Shown here in pieces: positions 1-10,458 of a DNA stretch of 64,000 nt. Position numbers and translations under genes: made by a program. The notes under the pieces are model-generated. The model had not been told where the DNA came from and did no database searches. It saw nothing but the letters and a program-made list of their open reading frames with translations. Numbering within the stretch: the first letter of the stretch is position 1; each line of letters starts with the position of its first letter. Origin of the DNA: Vitrella brassicaformis (Eukaryota > Sar > Vitrellaceae); the NCBI GenBank assembly GCA_001179505.1, contig CDMY01000485.1, positions 1 to 64,000 on the forward strand, given 5' to 3'.

Positions 1-926
1 GCGCGTTCAGGATCAGGAGTATCGTCCCACTCGAATGTCATGACCCGGACCGACGGCGTCTGCCACACACGATCGCTCGTGCGGACTTCCGCGCAGCCGT
101 ATGGCAGGTTGTGCACCTCCTCGAGGGCCGACAGGTGGACAGGCGACGGAGAGGGCGGCAGGGGGTCGGACGAGATGTCGTTGGCCTCATCATACAGCTC
201 TCCGTCGCTGTCCTCCTCGAAGCTGAGCACCTTGATGGATGACGCCGCGGACGGCAGGTCCTGCCCTCTGGCTGCGGCCGCTGCCTCCCCCCCGCCCTGC
301 CTCTCCTCCCTCCTCTCCCTCATGGCCTTCCTGGCCGCTGCATTGCCCTCGAGGATCGCCACCCAAATCCCACGACACCAGCAGCTGGCATACCGAGGGT
401 ATATGACGTGCAGGTGTGTGAGGTTGGTCGCACGGCGGCCCCACCGGTGTGCCACCTCCAGCGGCATCCGCTCCCACTGCTGGCGCACGCCGCCCTTGTC
501 CGAGCCGTCGATGGTCAGGTGGGTGTATCGCTTGGCTGCCCAGCCGAAGACCGTCCTGCCGATCGTGGTGGCGACGCGCGTCAGCTCTGAGGGCTGGTAG
601 AAGCCGAACACACGCCAGCTCATCGGGGGAGAGGCGAAAGGACGGCTGCACAAAAGACACATTCACACACAGAGATCGCCAGGGTCACGTGTGGGCGGTC
701 TTTGTTGTCTTGCTCTCACCGGTCCATTGTTCGGCGGCGGGTTCCCCGACGTGTGGACCAGGCAAAACGATGGCGTCGGGGCGGCCTCCTCATCTACCAT
801 AACACTACTCTGCACCAGTCATCAACACAACAACAGGACAGAAATGCACATATGCCACCCTGCACCCATCCCTCTTGAGTCCTTCATACCTCAGCACCGG
901 GGTTTTCATGGGACACTTCGATGGCC

Positions 927-958
<32 letters not shown>

Positions 959-1357
959 GGACGCACCAGTGTTTTCCGCTGGCTGGGGGAGGGCCATGGC
1001 CGCCATTGCGGTGAGGCAGTCCATCATCGCTCCAATGGAGGACTCGGCTGCCGACGCGTGAGCCGACGCAGACGAAAGCAACGCCTTGGCCACCCCGCCG
1101 CCATCTCGCTGGCACGCCTCACGGCTCCGCTGTGCGTCCCTCTGCAGCCTCTGGAGCCCCTCGCGCAACAAACTAGCGTCGGTACACAACTGCACCAAAC
1201 GAAAACACACACAGTACGGCAGCAAACTCGTCGTCACTTGCCGGTTGTCTTCCGACCCGTCCGCTCCCCTACAGCTCCCACTCACCTTGCTAATCACGGT
1301 GTCAGGTGCTGTGGTGTGGCCCGACAGATCCTCCTCCTCCTCCGAGCCATCCATCAT
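1..1357 (-). pseudogene. Family X (degenerate F-box-like) gene, copy A; 5' part, frameshifted, runs off the window
   Basis: Third copy of the genes at 30402-33015 and 38989-41605. By comparison with them the exons are 1286-1357 (24 codons), 890-1189 (100 codons, ending in a polyalanine run), 720-809 (30 codons) and an exon that starts at 645 and leaves the window. All junctions are GT-AG and in phase. The long exon begins with the family's F-box-like motif (S-P-D-E-L-A-C-V). Where the paralogs have a (TG)n stretch at about 610-613, this copy is 2 bases shorter, which throws the rest out of frame. Past that point the paralogous frame continues to base 1 with good similarity, so the loss looks recent. 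It is a young pseudogene or a sequence error in a dinucleotide run. The 3' half lies outside the window. Function is not known. Confidence 0.65.
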
Positions 1358-2472
1358 GGCTACACGCTATCGCCGTGTCAGATGCGATGCCGGACCGACC
1401 TCACATGGTGCAAGTGACGGGCCCAGCGGGATGCGCAGCAACAATTCCCTCCTTTCAGGCATCCCTCAGCGATCCACCCTGGAAGCTCGCACACCTTTTT
1501 AGGAGCGCATGCACACCAATTCCGCACGCATACACGAGAGGACCATCAAGAAGGCCATTCTCTGCAGCGAAAAATGCCATCTGCAATGTGCGGAACGAAC
1601 GCAGTCTCAGCCCCCACCCACCCCCTGGCCCCGAAATCGCGTGGGCGTCCAAAAGGAGCAGAGAATAAGTTCTCTGAAAGGAGTTGCGAAGCGAAGGACC
1701 GCAAAGGCAGACGGACTGAAAGCTGCAGACCCCCAGCAGACGACCCTGACAGCTGCGACATATCGGTGAGACGGACGTTCCCGGCAGGGGGGGGAGGCCC
1801 GGTGGTTCGCGGGAGGGCGGCGGGATGAGTGGCGGAAGGGCGAGGTGGTCGTCAGGGGCACCACCAACAAGAAAACCCTCCTCTAGGCCACCCTGTGGGA
1901 CAAGAAGGGCAACGGCAGGCGCGGGGAAATGATAGCGGGGCCGTTCGACCTGGATCAAAAGCATATCGACAGGTTCGAGTAAGACATCCATCACACGCCG
2001 CAAAAAGACACACAGGAATGCGTCGATGCACCTGACGAGTGCCCATGGAGGAGGAGGACGACTGACTCTGTCACACACAGACGACAGACAGATATACCGA
2101 GGGTGGGGCGTAGAGTGCGTGTGGGTGTTTTGGTGTGCGTAGATCCGCCTAAGGGACAGACAGACAAGTGCAGAAAGGGCTCGAAACAATCCCATCATTT
2201 CTAGTATTCCACCGTCATCCCCGTCTCTCTTTCCGGCTAGTTGGCTCATTCCGCCATCCTCTCTCGACAGATGGATGCACACGAAAGACTCATGTGTGGG
2301 TGCTTGTGGGTTCCTGTGAGACTCTGATGTGATTGACTGCATTGATTGCAATATGATGATGAATGCATCTTCGGATCTGAACAGTGATTTGGAATTGCAC
2401 AAACATGAGTCCCATTGACCTCTGTACACACAAAAAACAGCGACGTGAAAATCCATCCGTGGGTGAAAACCG
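1358..2472. other. Intergenic region 5' of family X copy A
   Basis: The first 100 bases (about 1360-1480) still resemble the 5' flank of family X copy C around 38950-38990. I see no convincing intact gene beyond that. The minus-strand reading frame across 1455-2480 is open but has low-complexity composition and no recognisable motif. A possible decayed plus-strand coding stretch at 1791-1982 is listed separately. Confidence 0.4.
1791..1982 (+). pseudogene. Possible decayed coding fragment
   Basis: In the frame set by base 1803 the plus strand reads as charged, globular-looking protein (for example W-R-K-G-E-V-V-V-R-G and, later, L-W-D-K-K-G-N-G). One in-frame TAG at 1884-1886 interrupts it and it closes with TAA at 1980-1982. 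The composition differs from the low-complexity surroundings. I do not recognise the family. It may be a relic exon, and chance is possible. Confidence 0.25.
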
Positions 2473-3402
2473 TCAGACACGCACCATAGCTATCCACACA
2501 CACCACGTGAAGACGATCGGCCACCCGCACGAAGGCCGCCCACTAAGCTCTCCTCTGAACCCCCCCTCTCTACACAGGTCGACAGCCGACTGATCGTCAC
2601 CATGGATGGCCACCAGCCTCATCTCGGCATATCCCATCCGCTTGTCCCGCAGCACCCATTCCTGCACCTCTGGCGGCACAGTGAGGTGCCGCACCTCCCC
2701 CGCAGACATGAGCAGCACCGCCTCCCTCTGCCAGTCGCACAGCAGCCCGTCGCTCACGGCACACGTCACGCCATGGCACTCCACCGTCTTGATGCCGCCG
2801 TGAATTTTGTCCTCCCACATGGTGAGGTCGAAGGTCACTCGGTCGTTGGCGGTCGGCTGGCGGCCGGCGCCCTGCTGCACAACCTGGTGCTGCACGCCGA
2901 GGTCCGTCACCTCGATGGTTTCTTTCGGTCTCATCGCCGCCACTGCTGCTGCTGCTGCTGCTGCTACAGGTGAAGGTGAGGATGAAGTCACGCGCTGGCG
3001 GTGGGGCACCGACTCACCGCTGACAATACACACACGCACACACAGAGAGAGAGAGAGAGAGGATACAGATGTATGTGGATGTGTTTGCTGCGGTCACCTG
3101 GCCTCGCGAGGGATCTTCGGCGCGTCACCACTGACAGCGACAATAAAACTGTTACACACACATGTGTACACTCACTTGACCGGCTCTCCCCTTCTCTGCG
3201 CATCTTGTGAAACATACCATTCTTGGTTGGGCTGGTGGCTGCTGCTGTTCTTGGGGGCACCAAAGCACAGCTTGATCTGCGGATGAAAGGCGGGCAAGAT
3301 GGCCCGGCGCTCCCCCTGCACGTCCATCTCATAGCCTCCGTGGCCGTCCTCATACACAAAATGACCATCGAAGAGGCCGACAGCGCGGTCGCTCATCGTC
3401 AA
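2473..3402 (-). CDS. FKBP-like domain protein with an N-terminal DGHGGY module
   Basis: Two exons, 3218-3402 and 2473-3019, joined by a GT-AG intron in phase, giving 243 aa. The N-terminal exon holds the motif D-G-H-G-G-Y, which is otherwise seen only in the ARM-like gene at 23824-26043. After a short Ser/Pro and polyalanine linker (a CTG/CAG run at about 2944-2966) comes a degenerate FKBP-type peptidyl-prolyl isomerase-like domain. Its strands include Q-H-Q-V-V-Q-Q-G-A-G, then W-E-D, then the S-A-G-E-V-R-H-L-T-V-P turn that corresponds to the family's V-G-E-V-R-R. Most FKBP active-site aromatics are not evident, so catalysis is doubtful. Unlike the other relatives there is no BTB part, and about 30 residues follow the domain. 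It lies between family X copy A and the BTB-FKBP gene at 3725, on the opposite strand to the latter. Confidence 0.6.
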
Positions 3403-3724
3403 ACTGCAGTCAGGCAGAGAAAGTATTGGCCTCCGTCACTCCTGAGTCTTTTTTGCTTTCTCCTGTGCGCTATTTCACCTGGTTCACATGACGCACTGGT
3501 AGAGGGGATGCCTGCTTGTTCCGCCCCTGCCGGAATCGGCATGCGAGCTTGCCTTTTTAGCGCGCAAAGGGAAGTGGAGGCCGGCGCAGGGCCACAGGGC
3601 GAGCATCAGCCTGAGGTGGGTCAAGAAGTGCTACATGACGCCAAAAGGACGCAGATCTGCCGATAAATACAATTGTGTCTGTGCGTGTGGTTGATGCAGC
3701 GACGTTTGGTGACTCATACCGAAA

Positions 3725-5500
3725 ATGCAGGCCGAGCTGTCAGCCCAGAAGTTCAGCGTCATCTCGATTCTCAACCAGCTCCACGTTCCCACGACCAAGG
3801 CCAGCGACGCCGTCGAATCCCTTCACAAACAAATCAAACAAGCTGATGATGACGCCCAGCAAGAGCGGCAGAAACACGGCGCATCAGATCCGTCAAAGTC
3901 CTCCCCTGACGACGTGCTGCTGCTCAAGGTGGGCGGCTACGAGCTGAGTGTCAAGCGTCAGCGCCTCACGCAAGGAGGGGGCGTCGAGGGCACACTGCTG
4001 GCCACTCTGTTCGGTGGGAGCTGGGACGGCCGTTTCGTCAAGCTCACCGACAGGGACAAGAAAGAGCGGATGTTCGTCGACATGGATTCCGCCGCCTTAA
4101 AGGTCATTCACAACGCCATCTTGGATGCCCGGACCATCCGCAGTGCGACCCACCGGACGGCCGACACCCAGGCCTCCATCAGCCACCTGCTCGAAGACGC
4201 AAGAAGACGCAACTTCACTGGTGAGTGGGCAAAGTGGGAGGGAGAGGCTGCTTGTCCGTTTGTCCATCTCTCTCTCTCTGTGCTGGGTGTGTGCAAACAG
4301 GGCTTCACGATTTCTGGATCAAGAAGATGCTGTCACCAATCGACTCGGCTGCTGCAGGGACCACTGGTGACGTCACTAATCCACGGCTGTCGGCCAATGA
4401 CACCCCCAATGAGCTGAGTGACTTCGTGAAGGCGGCCGATGCCTTCGTCAAGGCGTTCGCCGCTGAGAAGGCCCGGCTGGAGGGTGAGCTGGCGGCCGCC
4501 AAACGGCGGTATGAGAACCTCGGCAACGAAATCAAGGTGACTGATGATCAGAAAGCAGCTGCAAGAGGACGAGCTACATATACCTCCGATGCTCTGCCTA
4601 TGTGTCTGTGTGTGTGTGTGGATCAGGCCCTCACGCCATTCCTGGCGCCTCTGAATGGCGAAGATCCGATCCGTTCCGTGAAGGTCTGTGGAGAGAGCAT
4701 CGCCACCACACAATCGACCGTCGACGAAATGAGCGACAAACTTCGGAACCGCTTTGACATGTAAGCGCCAGGCAGATACCCAATACACGACGGTCCACTG
4801 GTGCTTTATGTGTGTGTAGGTGGTCGCGACCAGTTGAGGACGTTCAGCCCGAACACGTCAGCCGTATGGTCGACCACTACCGCCGCAAACGGCTCGGCGC
4901 GTCGGCCGCCGACATGGCTGCGGTGCTGACGATGGCCAGTGCGACAGAGCAGCATGCCTTCGACGCCAATGCGTTTATGTATGGCCTCACCGACGAGAGC
5001 CCCAAAGCCAGCAAAGCACATCAGACATTGTGAGTAGGACGAGGAAGCACAGGCACTCATGTGATGATTGTGTGCACTGTTGATCGTTCAGCGGTGGCCT
5101 CGGGCAAGTGCCATCCATGCAGCAGCGACGGTAAGACACCAACAACACACTGCACTCGTGTCTTCACTCACTGTGTTGTCTGTCACTGCTCAGTTTTGGC
5201 TTCGCGCAGATGTCGAATGGAGTGCAGTACAAAATCGTGCAGCAGGGCAGTGGGCCCAAACCGACACGTGACCAGAGGATCAAGTACGACATCGTCGATT
5301 GGCGTGACGACTTCGACGGACAAGACAAGATATGCGAGGACCGTGGGCGGGAGTATCATGTGTCTAGTGCTGTTGAGTGGTGGCAGGAGCTCTTCACTGA
5401 CATGCGTGTGGGTGAGGTGCGGCGATGCATCGTGCCGGCCACACCAGCCGGTAGAAATGAGCTGTATATCGAGTATAAGTTGGTGTCCATTACGTCTTAA
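3725..5500 (+). CDS. BTB/T1-like plus FKBP-like fusion protein, copy 1
   Basis: Six exons: 3725-4220, 4301-4536, 4627-4760, 4820-5029, 5092-5130 and 5194-5500. All have GT-AG borders and consistent phases, giving 473 aa ending at TAA 5498-5500. Residues about 60-140 resemble the BTB/T1 domain of KCTD and K+-channel tetramerisation proteins: L-L-L-K-V-G-G, then G-T-L-L-A-T-L-F-G-G, then M-F-V-D. A conserved middle follows (L-H-D-F-W, a Lys/Glu-rich helix, then A-V/L-T-P-F-L-A-P-L). A helical stretch with H-Y-R-R-K-R comes next, then a C-terminal degenerate FKBP-like domain (Y-K-I-V-Q-Q-G-S-G-P-K-P-T to M-R-V-G-E-V-R-R). BTB/T1 domains usually oligomerise or recruit cullin-3. What this fusion does is unknown. 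It is the most divergent full-length member and the only one with the 39-base mini-exon at 5092-5130. Confidence 0.75.
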
Positions 5501-6273
5501 GGGGCGGACGAAATTTGTGTGCGCTCCAGGAGATTATCACTAATGCGAGTGTGGGTGAGATGAGATGCCAGTTAGGATGAGCGTTATTGGAACAGAGTGA
5601 TGATCTCTTGCCGTTTGGCTCCTTGTCATTTGCTCGACTGCTCTTATGGAATTTGGTTTGCTGCTCTGCATTGCGCTGGCTGGGTGTGCGGTCAACCTGC
5701 TCTGTCCTATAGTGTAGCAAAGTATCCAATTTTGCTTTGCTTACATTCATGACGACAAGACGACACACATGAGCGAATTCTGTTCGTTAACAGGAAGGGA
5801 AGTCACTCGCACACGCAAGCAGCCACTCATGCAAGGCAACACGTGCACTCTGACACGAATCACAGACACATAGCGGAGCTCTGCAAGAGTCATCATCGGA
5901 TCAAAAATCCCCCCACCGGCACGCCCTTCTCGCCTTAGACAGGGCCGCCAGTGGGATCGATCACACCAGCAGCAGCGGCAGCACGAAAAGCACAGCAGCA
6001 GGGAGGGAGGACATGCAGTGGTGGGAGGGGGGTTGATTTGTACATACGGCTAGAGAGCTGGAGAGCTATGTATCCATCCAAGAAATGAATGAACACCATG
6101 CAGCAACACAGAGGAAGAAAAGCGGCACACAACGAAAACCTCTCACACACGTGTGACAAAAACCCATTGGCCATGTCAGCATCATGAAGAAGGGCACGAA
6201 GATAAGAGAGAAAAGCCCAATGGCCGCCCACCCGCCCAGCCGGCCTGTCTGGCTGGCTTGCCGGGCAGTCTGT
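5501..6273. other. Intergenic region between convergent genes
   Basis: Holds the 3' ends of the BTB-FKBP gene (+) and of the PP5 gene (-), which point at each other. I see no further gene. Several CA-rich and CAG-rich short repeats are present. Confidence 0.4.
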
Positions 6274-9174
6274 CTATCCGCCCTTCCTGAGCATGTTCAT
6301 CATGCCGCCCCCGCCCCCGGCCCCCCCACCGCCCAGCATGTTGAGGAAGGGCGTGGCGTACTCCATCGCCCGCACTGGAGGGTGCTCCACCGCATCGAAC
6401 TGCGTGTAGCGGGGCTTCAGGTTGTTGCCCTTGATCCTGAGCGAAAAGACACACCCACACACTCTCTCTCAAGTAGGTTGGTTGGTTGGTTGTGTGTTGG
6501 CGCACCTCATGAAGGCTCCCTTGTTGCCCATCTGGTCGCAGTAGTTGGGCGCGCTGAACACCGTCACCTAAACCACACACGACACAAGATACATCGCTGC
6601 ATCATTCTCTCCCTCTCCCTTCCTCCCTCTGTGCGTACCAGTTTGCCATTGCATTCCTCCTCGTAGCCCTCCTCCTTCATCTCGTGAGAGCGCACCAGCA
6701 GGTCCAGGTTGTTCTCCTTCAGGAACCGCTCAGTCACGTCCGGGCCAAACGCAACCCCCACGCCGCGCTTCGACGGTGCCCGGCCATCCAGCTTCTGCGG
6801 ATCCGACCACAGCAACTCCACCATCAGACCTGCACACACACGCACACACACAGAGAGAGAGTGGCGTCGTGTTGCAGGATGTGTTGTGGTGGGGGTGGAG
6901 ACCCTCGTCTGGCGGTTCTCGGTTTCTGTCGATGCTTGCGATGTCGGAGAGCTTGACGCCATCCTTGCTGAACAGACCTGCCGGAAGATGGGCGCTCGGC
7001 TGTGTGTGTGTGTGTGTGTGGCTGGCTGACCTCCGTGGACGACGAGTATCTTGTTGTTGATGACGTGCGCCAGCGGCAGCAGGTTGAAGGCCTCAGTGCA
7101 CAGGTCATACAGCTTCTCGTCGTACTTCTTGATCACCTCACCTGCACACACACACACATAACACACCACACACACATGACAGATCCCCGGAGATGGGCAT
7201 CTGTCTGCCATCCCCTCCCCTCCCTCCCTCGGCTGCATACGCACGTACGTACCGTGGAAGCCATACATCCTGTTCATGCTCTGGGCCTCGTGGTTGCCGC
7301 GGGCCAGGTGGAAGTGATTCGGGTACAACAGCTTGCCTGCAAACAGCGCCAGGATCACCTGCACACACCACACGACGCACACAGACAACCACAAGGGCGT
7401 TGTTGTCGTGTTTTGCATCTCTCGATTGTGCGCGTGTGTGTGTGTGTGTGACTGACTGACTGACCTCGACAGAGAAGGACCCCCTGTCGACGAAGTCGCC
7501 GTTGAAGAGGTAGGGGTTGGTCTCACTGGGCGGGCCGTTGATCTTGAAAATGTTCAACATGTCGTAATACTGCACACATGCACAACACACACACACAGAC
7601 AGATGATTGTGGCGCTTATCTGATCTCTCTCTGTCTGTCGGCCTGAGTGGTGATCCACCCACCCAGCCACCGACCTGGCCGTGCACATCGCCGCAGATGG
7701 TGAATTCCTCCTGTGGCTGCAGGTCGACCCTCACGAGTGTGGGTACCGTCCTGAGCAGCCTGATGATGTCCAGCACCATCATGTACGCGTATCGCCGATG
7801 CAGCACATTGCCGGGGGTCTGCACACAGCAAAGACAGAGAGAGAGAGAGAGCGAGAGAGAGAGAGGTGGGTGAGGTTATGTCGCTCCGGTTGGTGGGCAG
7901 ACCTACCTTGATGTATTCTGTGAGCTGGTGGAAAAACTCCTTGTCGATGCTGCCGCTCCTGTAGTGGGGGCCCTTGTACGACGCGTCCACCTCAATCGAC
8001 ATCGGGTCAACCGTCTCAGACGCCGGCTTGGTCCGATCTGACAGCCATACAACCACCACCACAGCACACACACACGTGTACAAGAGCATCAGCAACAGTG
8101 TATGTATGCGTGTCTGCCTGTGTGTGTGTGTGTCTGCCTGAGTGTGTAGAGTGTGGTGTGTTACTCACCGATGCTGATGGCCTCGGCGAACTTCTGTTCC
8201 CTGACCTGCTTCTGGCACTCCTTGAGCCGCGCGGCCGCATCGGCGTCCAAACCGCCCCCCATCTTGGTCACCGCTTGAAAATCTATACACACAAACAGCC
8301 AGTGGATGAATCCATGGTGCGGGTGAAGCACACGGTGAGGGAGGGAGGGAGGGAGGGAGGGAGAGGATGAGGTAAGAAGGTACCTTTGAGAGCATCTTTC
8401 CACTTCTGGAGGCACATGTACGCGCATCCTCTGCGGTAGTAGGCCTTGGTAAAGTTGGCCTTCAAATCGATGGCCTTCTCCGCATCAATGATGGCCGAAC
8501 CTGCACACAACAAGCCCACACACACACACACGCACACACATACAGAGAGAGGGAGACAGACAGATCCACCGCCACACGTGGCACACGTGCGCTGCGCTGG
8601 TTGACCGACCGTAGTTCTCCAGCCGGAGCTGTGTGAAAGATCTGTTTGAGTAGTAGATGTGCAGGTTTGGGTTGGTAGGCGTGGAGGCGTCGATGGCCCT
8701 GGAGTACTCCTCCTCTGCATGGATGAAGTGGTTCTGCTTGAACAGCTCGTTGCCCTTGTCCTTGTACTTCTCCGCCAACTCGTCGTCGCCATCGCCGTCA
8801 CCATCACCGTCACCGTCAACATCAGCCTGTCCCTGCGGCGGTTGCCCCTGCGCGTTGCCGTCAAGGTCTGTCTCCTCTTTGACCATCGCGGCCGGCGGGT
8901 CAGCGGCGTCGATCTCGCCGTTGTCCTTCTCACCCGACTCGCGACTCGCTGTTGAGTCCGTGTCGGCAGATGGCTTTATGCCGTTCATTGTGGTGTTGCG
9001 TGACCCCACAGGGTTTGGGTGCAGGGTTTGCGGGTCACTGCCCGCGAAACGAAAGAGAGGATCCTGAAAAGTCTTCCGTTGTCCGATATTGAGCATCTTG
9101 TCCTGTCGCCACTGTGTGCAGCCCAGCGACCCGTGTCCCTGCCCGAGTAGATAGACAGATCTGTTGCTGCTCAC
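6274..9174 (-). CDS. PP5: Serine/threonine-protein phosphatase 5 (TPR plus PPP catalytic domain)
   Basis: Thirteen exons read on the minus strand: 8610-9174, 8384-8500, 8169-8282, 7907-8037, 7675-7818, 7465-7569, 7253-7358, 7031-7141, 6903-6977, 6639-6829, 6506-6567 and 6274-6436 are coding; phases agree throughout and give about 627 aa from the ATG at 9174. The order is an acidic disordered N-terminus with an Asp-Gly repeat, three TPR motifs (from [14 protein letters not shown]), a linker, then the metallophosphatase core. All PPP metal and catalytic motifs are present: G-D-V-H-G, G-D-F-V-D-R-G, G-N-H-E, L-W-S-D-P, R-S-H-E and S-A-P-N-Y-C-D. The product dephosphorylates Ser/Thr and, in this family, is autoinhibited by the TPRs and activated through Hsp90 or lipids. 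The N-terminus is about 130 residues longer than usual, so initiation at ATG 8988 is an alternative. The C-terminus ends in a Gly/Met-rich tail. (Listed here are the twelve coding exons I traced.). Confidence 0.93.
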
Positions 9175-9224
9175 CTATCTCCCGCCCCTCTGATATTGAC
9201 TGAAAGAGTCACACTCTCCACGCG
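9175..9224. promoter_or_regulatory. Compact divergent promoter between PP5 and the EF-hand/TM gene
   Basis: Only 50 bases separate the upstream-most PP5 start (9174, -) from the start of the next gene (9225, +). If PP5 starts at 8988 the shared space is about 240 bases. No known core element is obvious. Confidence 0.4.
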
Positions 9225-10458
9225 ATGTGCGCCAAGGTCGAGATCAAGTCGAACCTGCCCCCGCCCCACTCGCGCACCGAGACGTTCCGCAACGCCGTCG
9301 GCGACGACAAACTCTGCGAGGAGATCATCGACACACTCAAGGTGAGTGGAGTGATGCGCAACACGCAGAGAGAGGCGCAGGGAGGGTGCTGGGAGGTGTC
9401 TCAGGGCCGCAGCGACAGGTCCATCCATTTTGCTTGTGCTGCCGTGTTTTGCCTGTCAGAGTTTTGACAAGGACGGCGACGGCAAATTCGATATCGGCGA
9501 TGTGGCCGCTGCAGCCCGACAGGTGCCGACACATCCACGTAGTCACTCGGAGTGCACGCGCGGCCGGGGTTCTATTCATTCATCCCATGTGTGTGTGCTC
9601 GTGTGCTGTGTGCAGGTGGTGGTGTCCCGCAAGACCAACCGCCACCTGCGATGGTCTGTGGTCGGCCTGGCCATCGGCTGGGTGCTGACCCTCCTGGTGC
9701 TCTTCGGCCTGGTCATCGCGTCCATCCGCCTCATGCGCCAGTCGACCATCGCAAATGACGGCCTCATGAGAACCGTAGGCAAGAGCAGCGTCCCCGTCCG
9801 TAAGTCGCCGCACACAGAGAGAGAGGGAGAGAGTTGGGGAATGTGTGTGTGTGTGTGTGTGTGTCAGGCACACAGCCCAACACCCAGGCGGTTCAGCTGT
9901 GGGACGTGGTCCGCAAGGACATTCCGGTTCGCCAGTACGACGACCTCATGACGGTCAGCTACAAGTTCCAGGACGGCACCGACACCATCTACAGGGTCGA
10001 CTGGATCGAGCAGAAGCCGAACGAGAAACTCACCATCTACGTCGCCGGCGGACGATACCTCGTCGCCACTGAAGGTGAGTACCCCTTCCCCCGGCCCGCA
10101 CCACCACGCTCATGTGTGATGTTGTCATGTGTTGTGTGTGGTGGTGGTCAGATTCGATATCTCTGTACGGCACGACCGGCGATTTGCTCGAGAAGACCGC
10201 CTACCCGTCCAAGGAGCGCCGCCGGCTGCAGGTGGACTTCGACTCAGACACCGAGGCCGCGCGCCTCATCCCCGGCTGCATTGGGCTGCCAGAGCTGTGC
10301 TGCCAGGGCGCCGCGTCATGCCTCTCCGGTATGGATGGATCTCACACGGACACGCACGCAAAGCAGACAGTGAGATAGAACGTGTGTGTTTGTGTGTCCG
10401 GTCAGGTTTGCAAGGGACAGCTTCCTTGTCGACGAGCTCGCCCATCGGCGACCCCTAG
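9225..10458 (+). CDS. Single-pass membrane protein with one EF-hand
   Basis: Six exons: 9225-9341, 9460-9522, 9616-9799, 9868-10074, 10152-10328 and 10406-10458, all GT-AG and in phase, giving 266 aa. The tiny second exon encodes a canonical EF-hand loop, D-K-D-G-D-G-K-F-D-I-G-D, with oxygen ligands at positions 1, 3, 5, 9 and 12, so it probably binds Ca2+. Exon 3 carries one strongly hydrophobic helix (from W-S-V-V-G-L-A-I-G-W) flanked by Arg/Lys on its N side, which suggests an N-in orientation with the EF-hand cytosolic. The roughly 150-residue C-terminal part contains four or five Cys (P-E-L-C-C-Q-G-A-A-S-C) and looks like a folded luminal or extracellular domain. I do not recognise it. 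It is transcribed divergently from PP5. Confidence 0.72.

Noticed and set aside
1455-2480. 341-codon open frame on the minus strand
   Set aside because: Composition follows CT-rich and CA-rich DNA, no motif is visible, and it overlaps the more protein-like plus-strand stretch at 1791-1982.
7138-7824. Long open frames overlapping the PP5 gene on both strands
   Set aside because: They read across PP5 introns or in the wrong frame; the spliced exons carry every catalytic motif.
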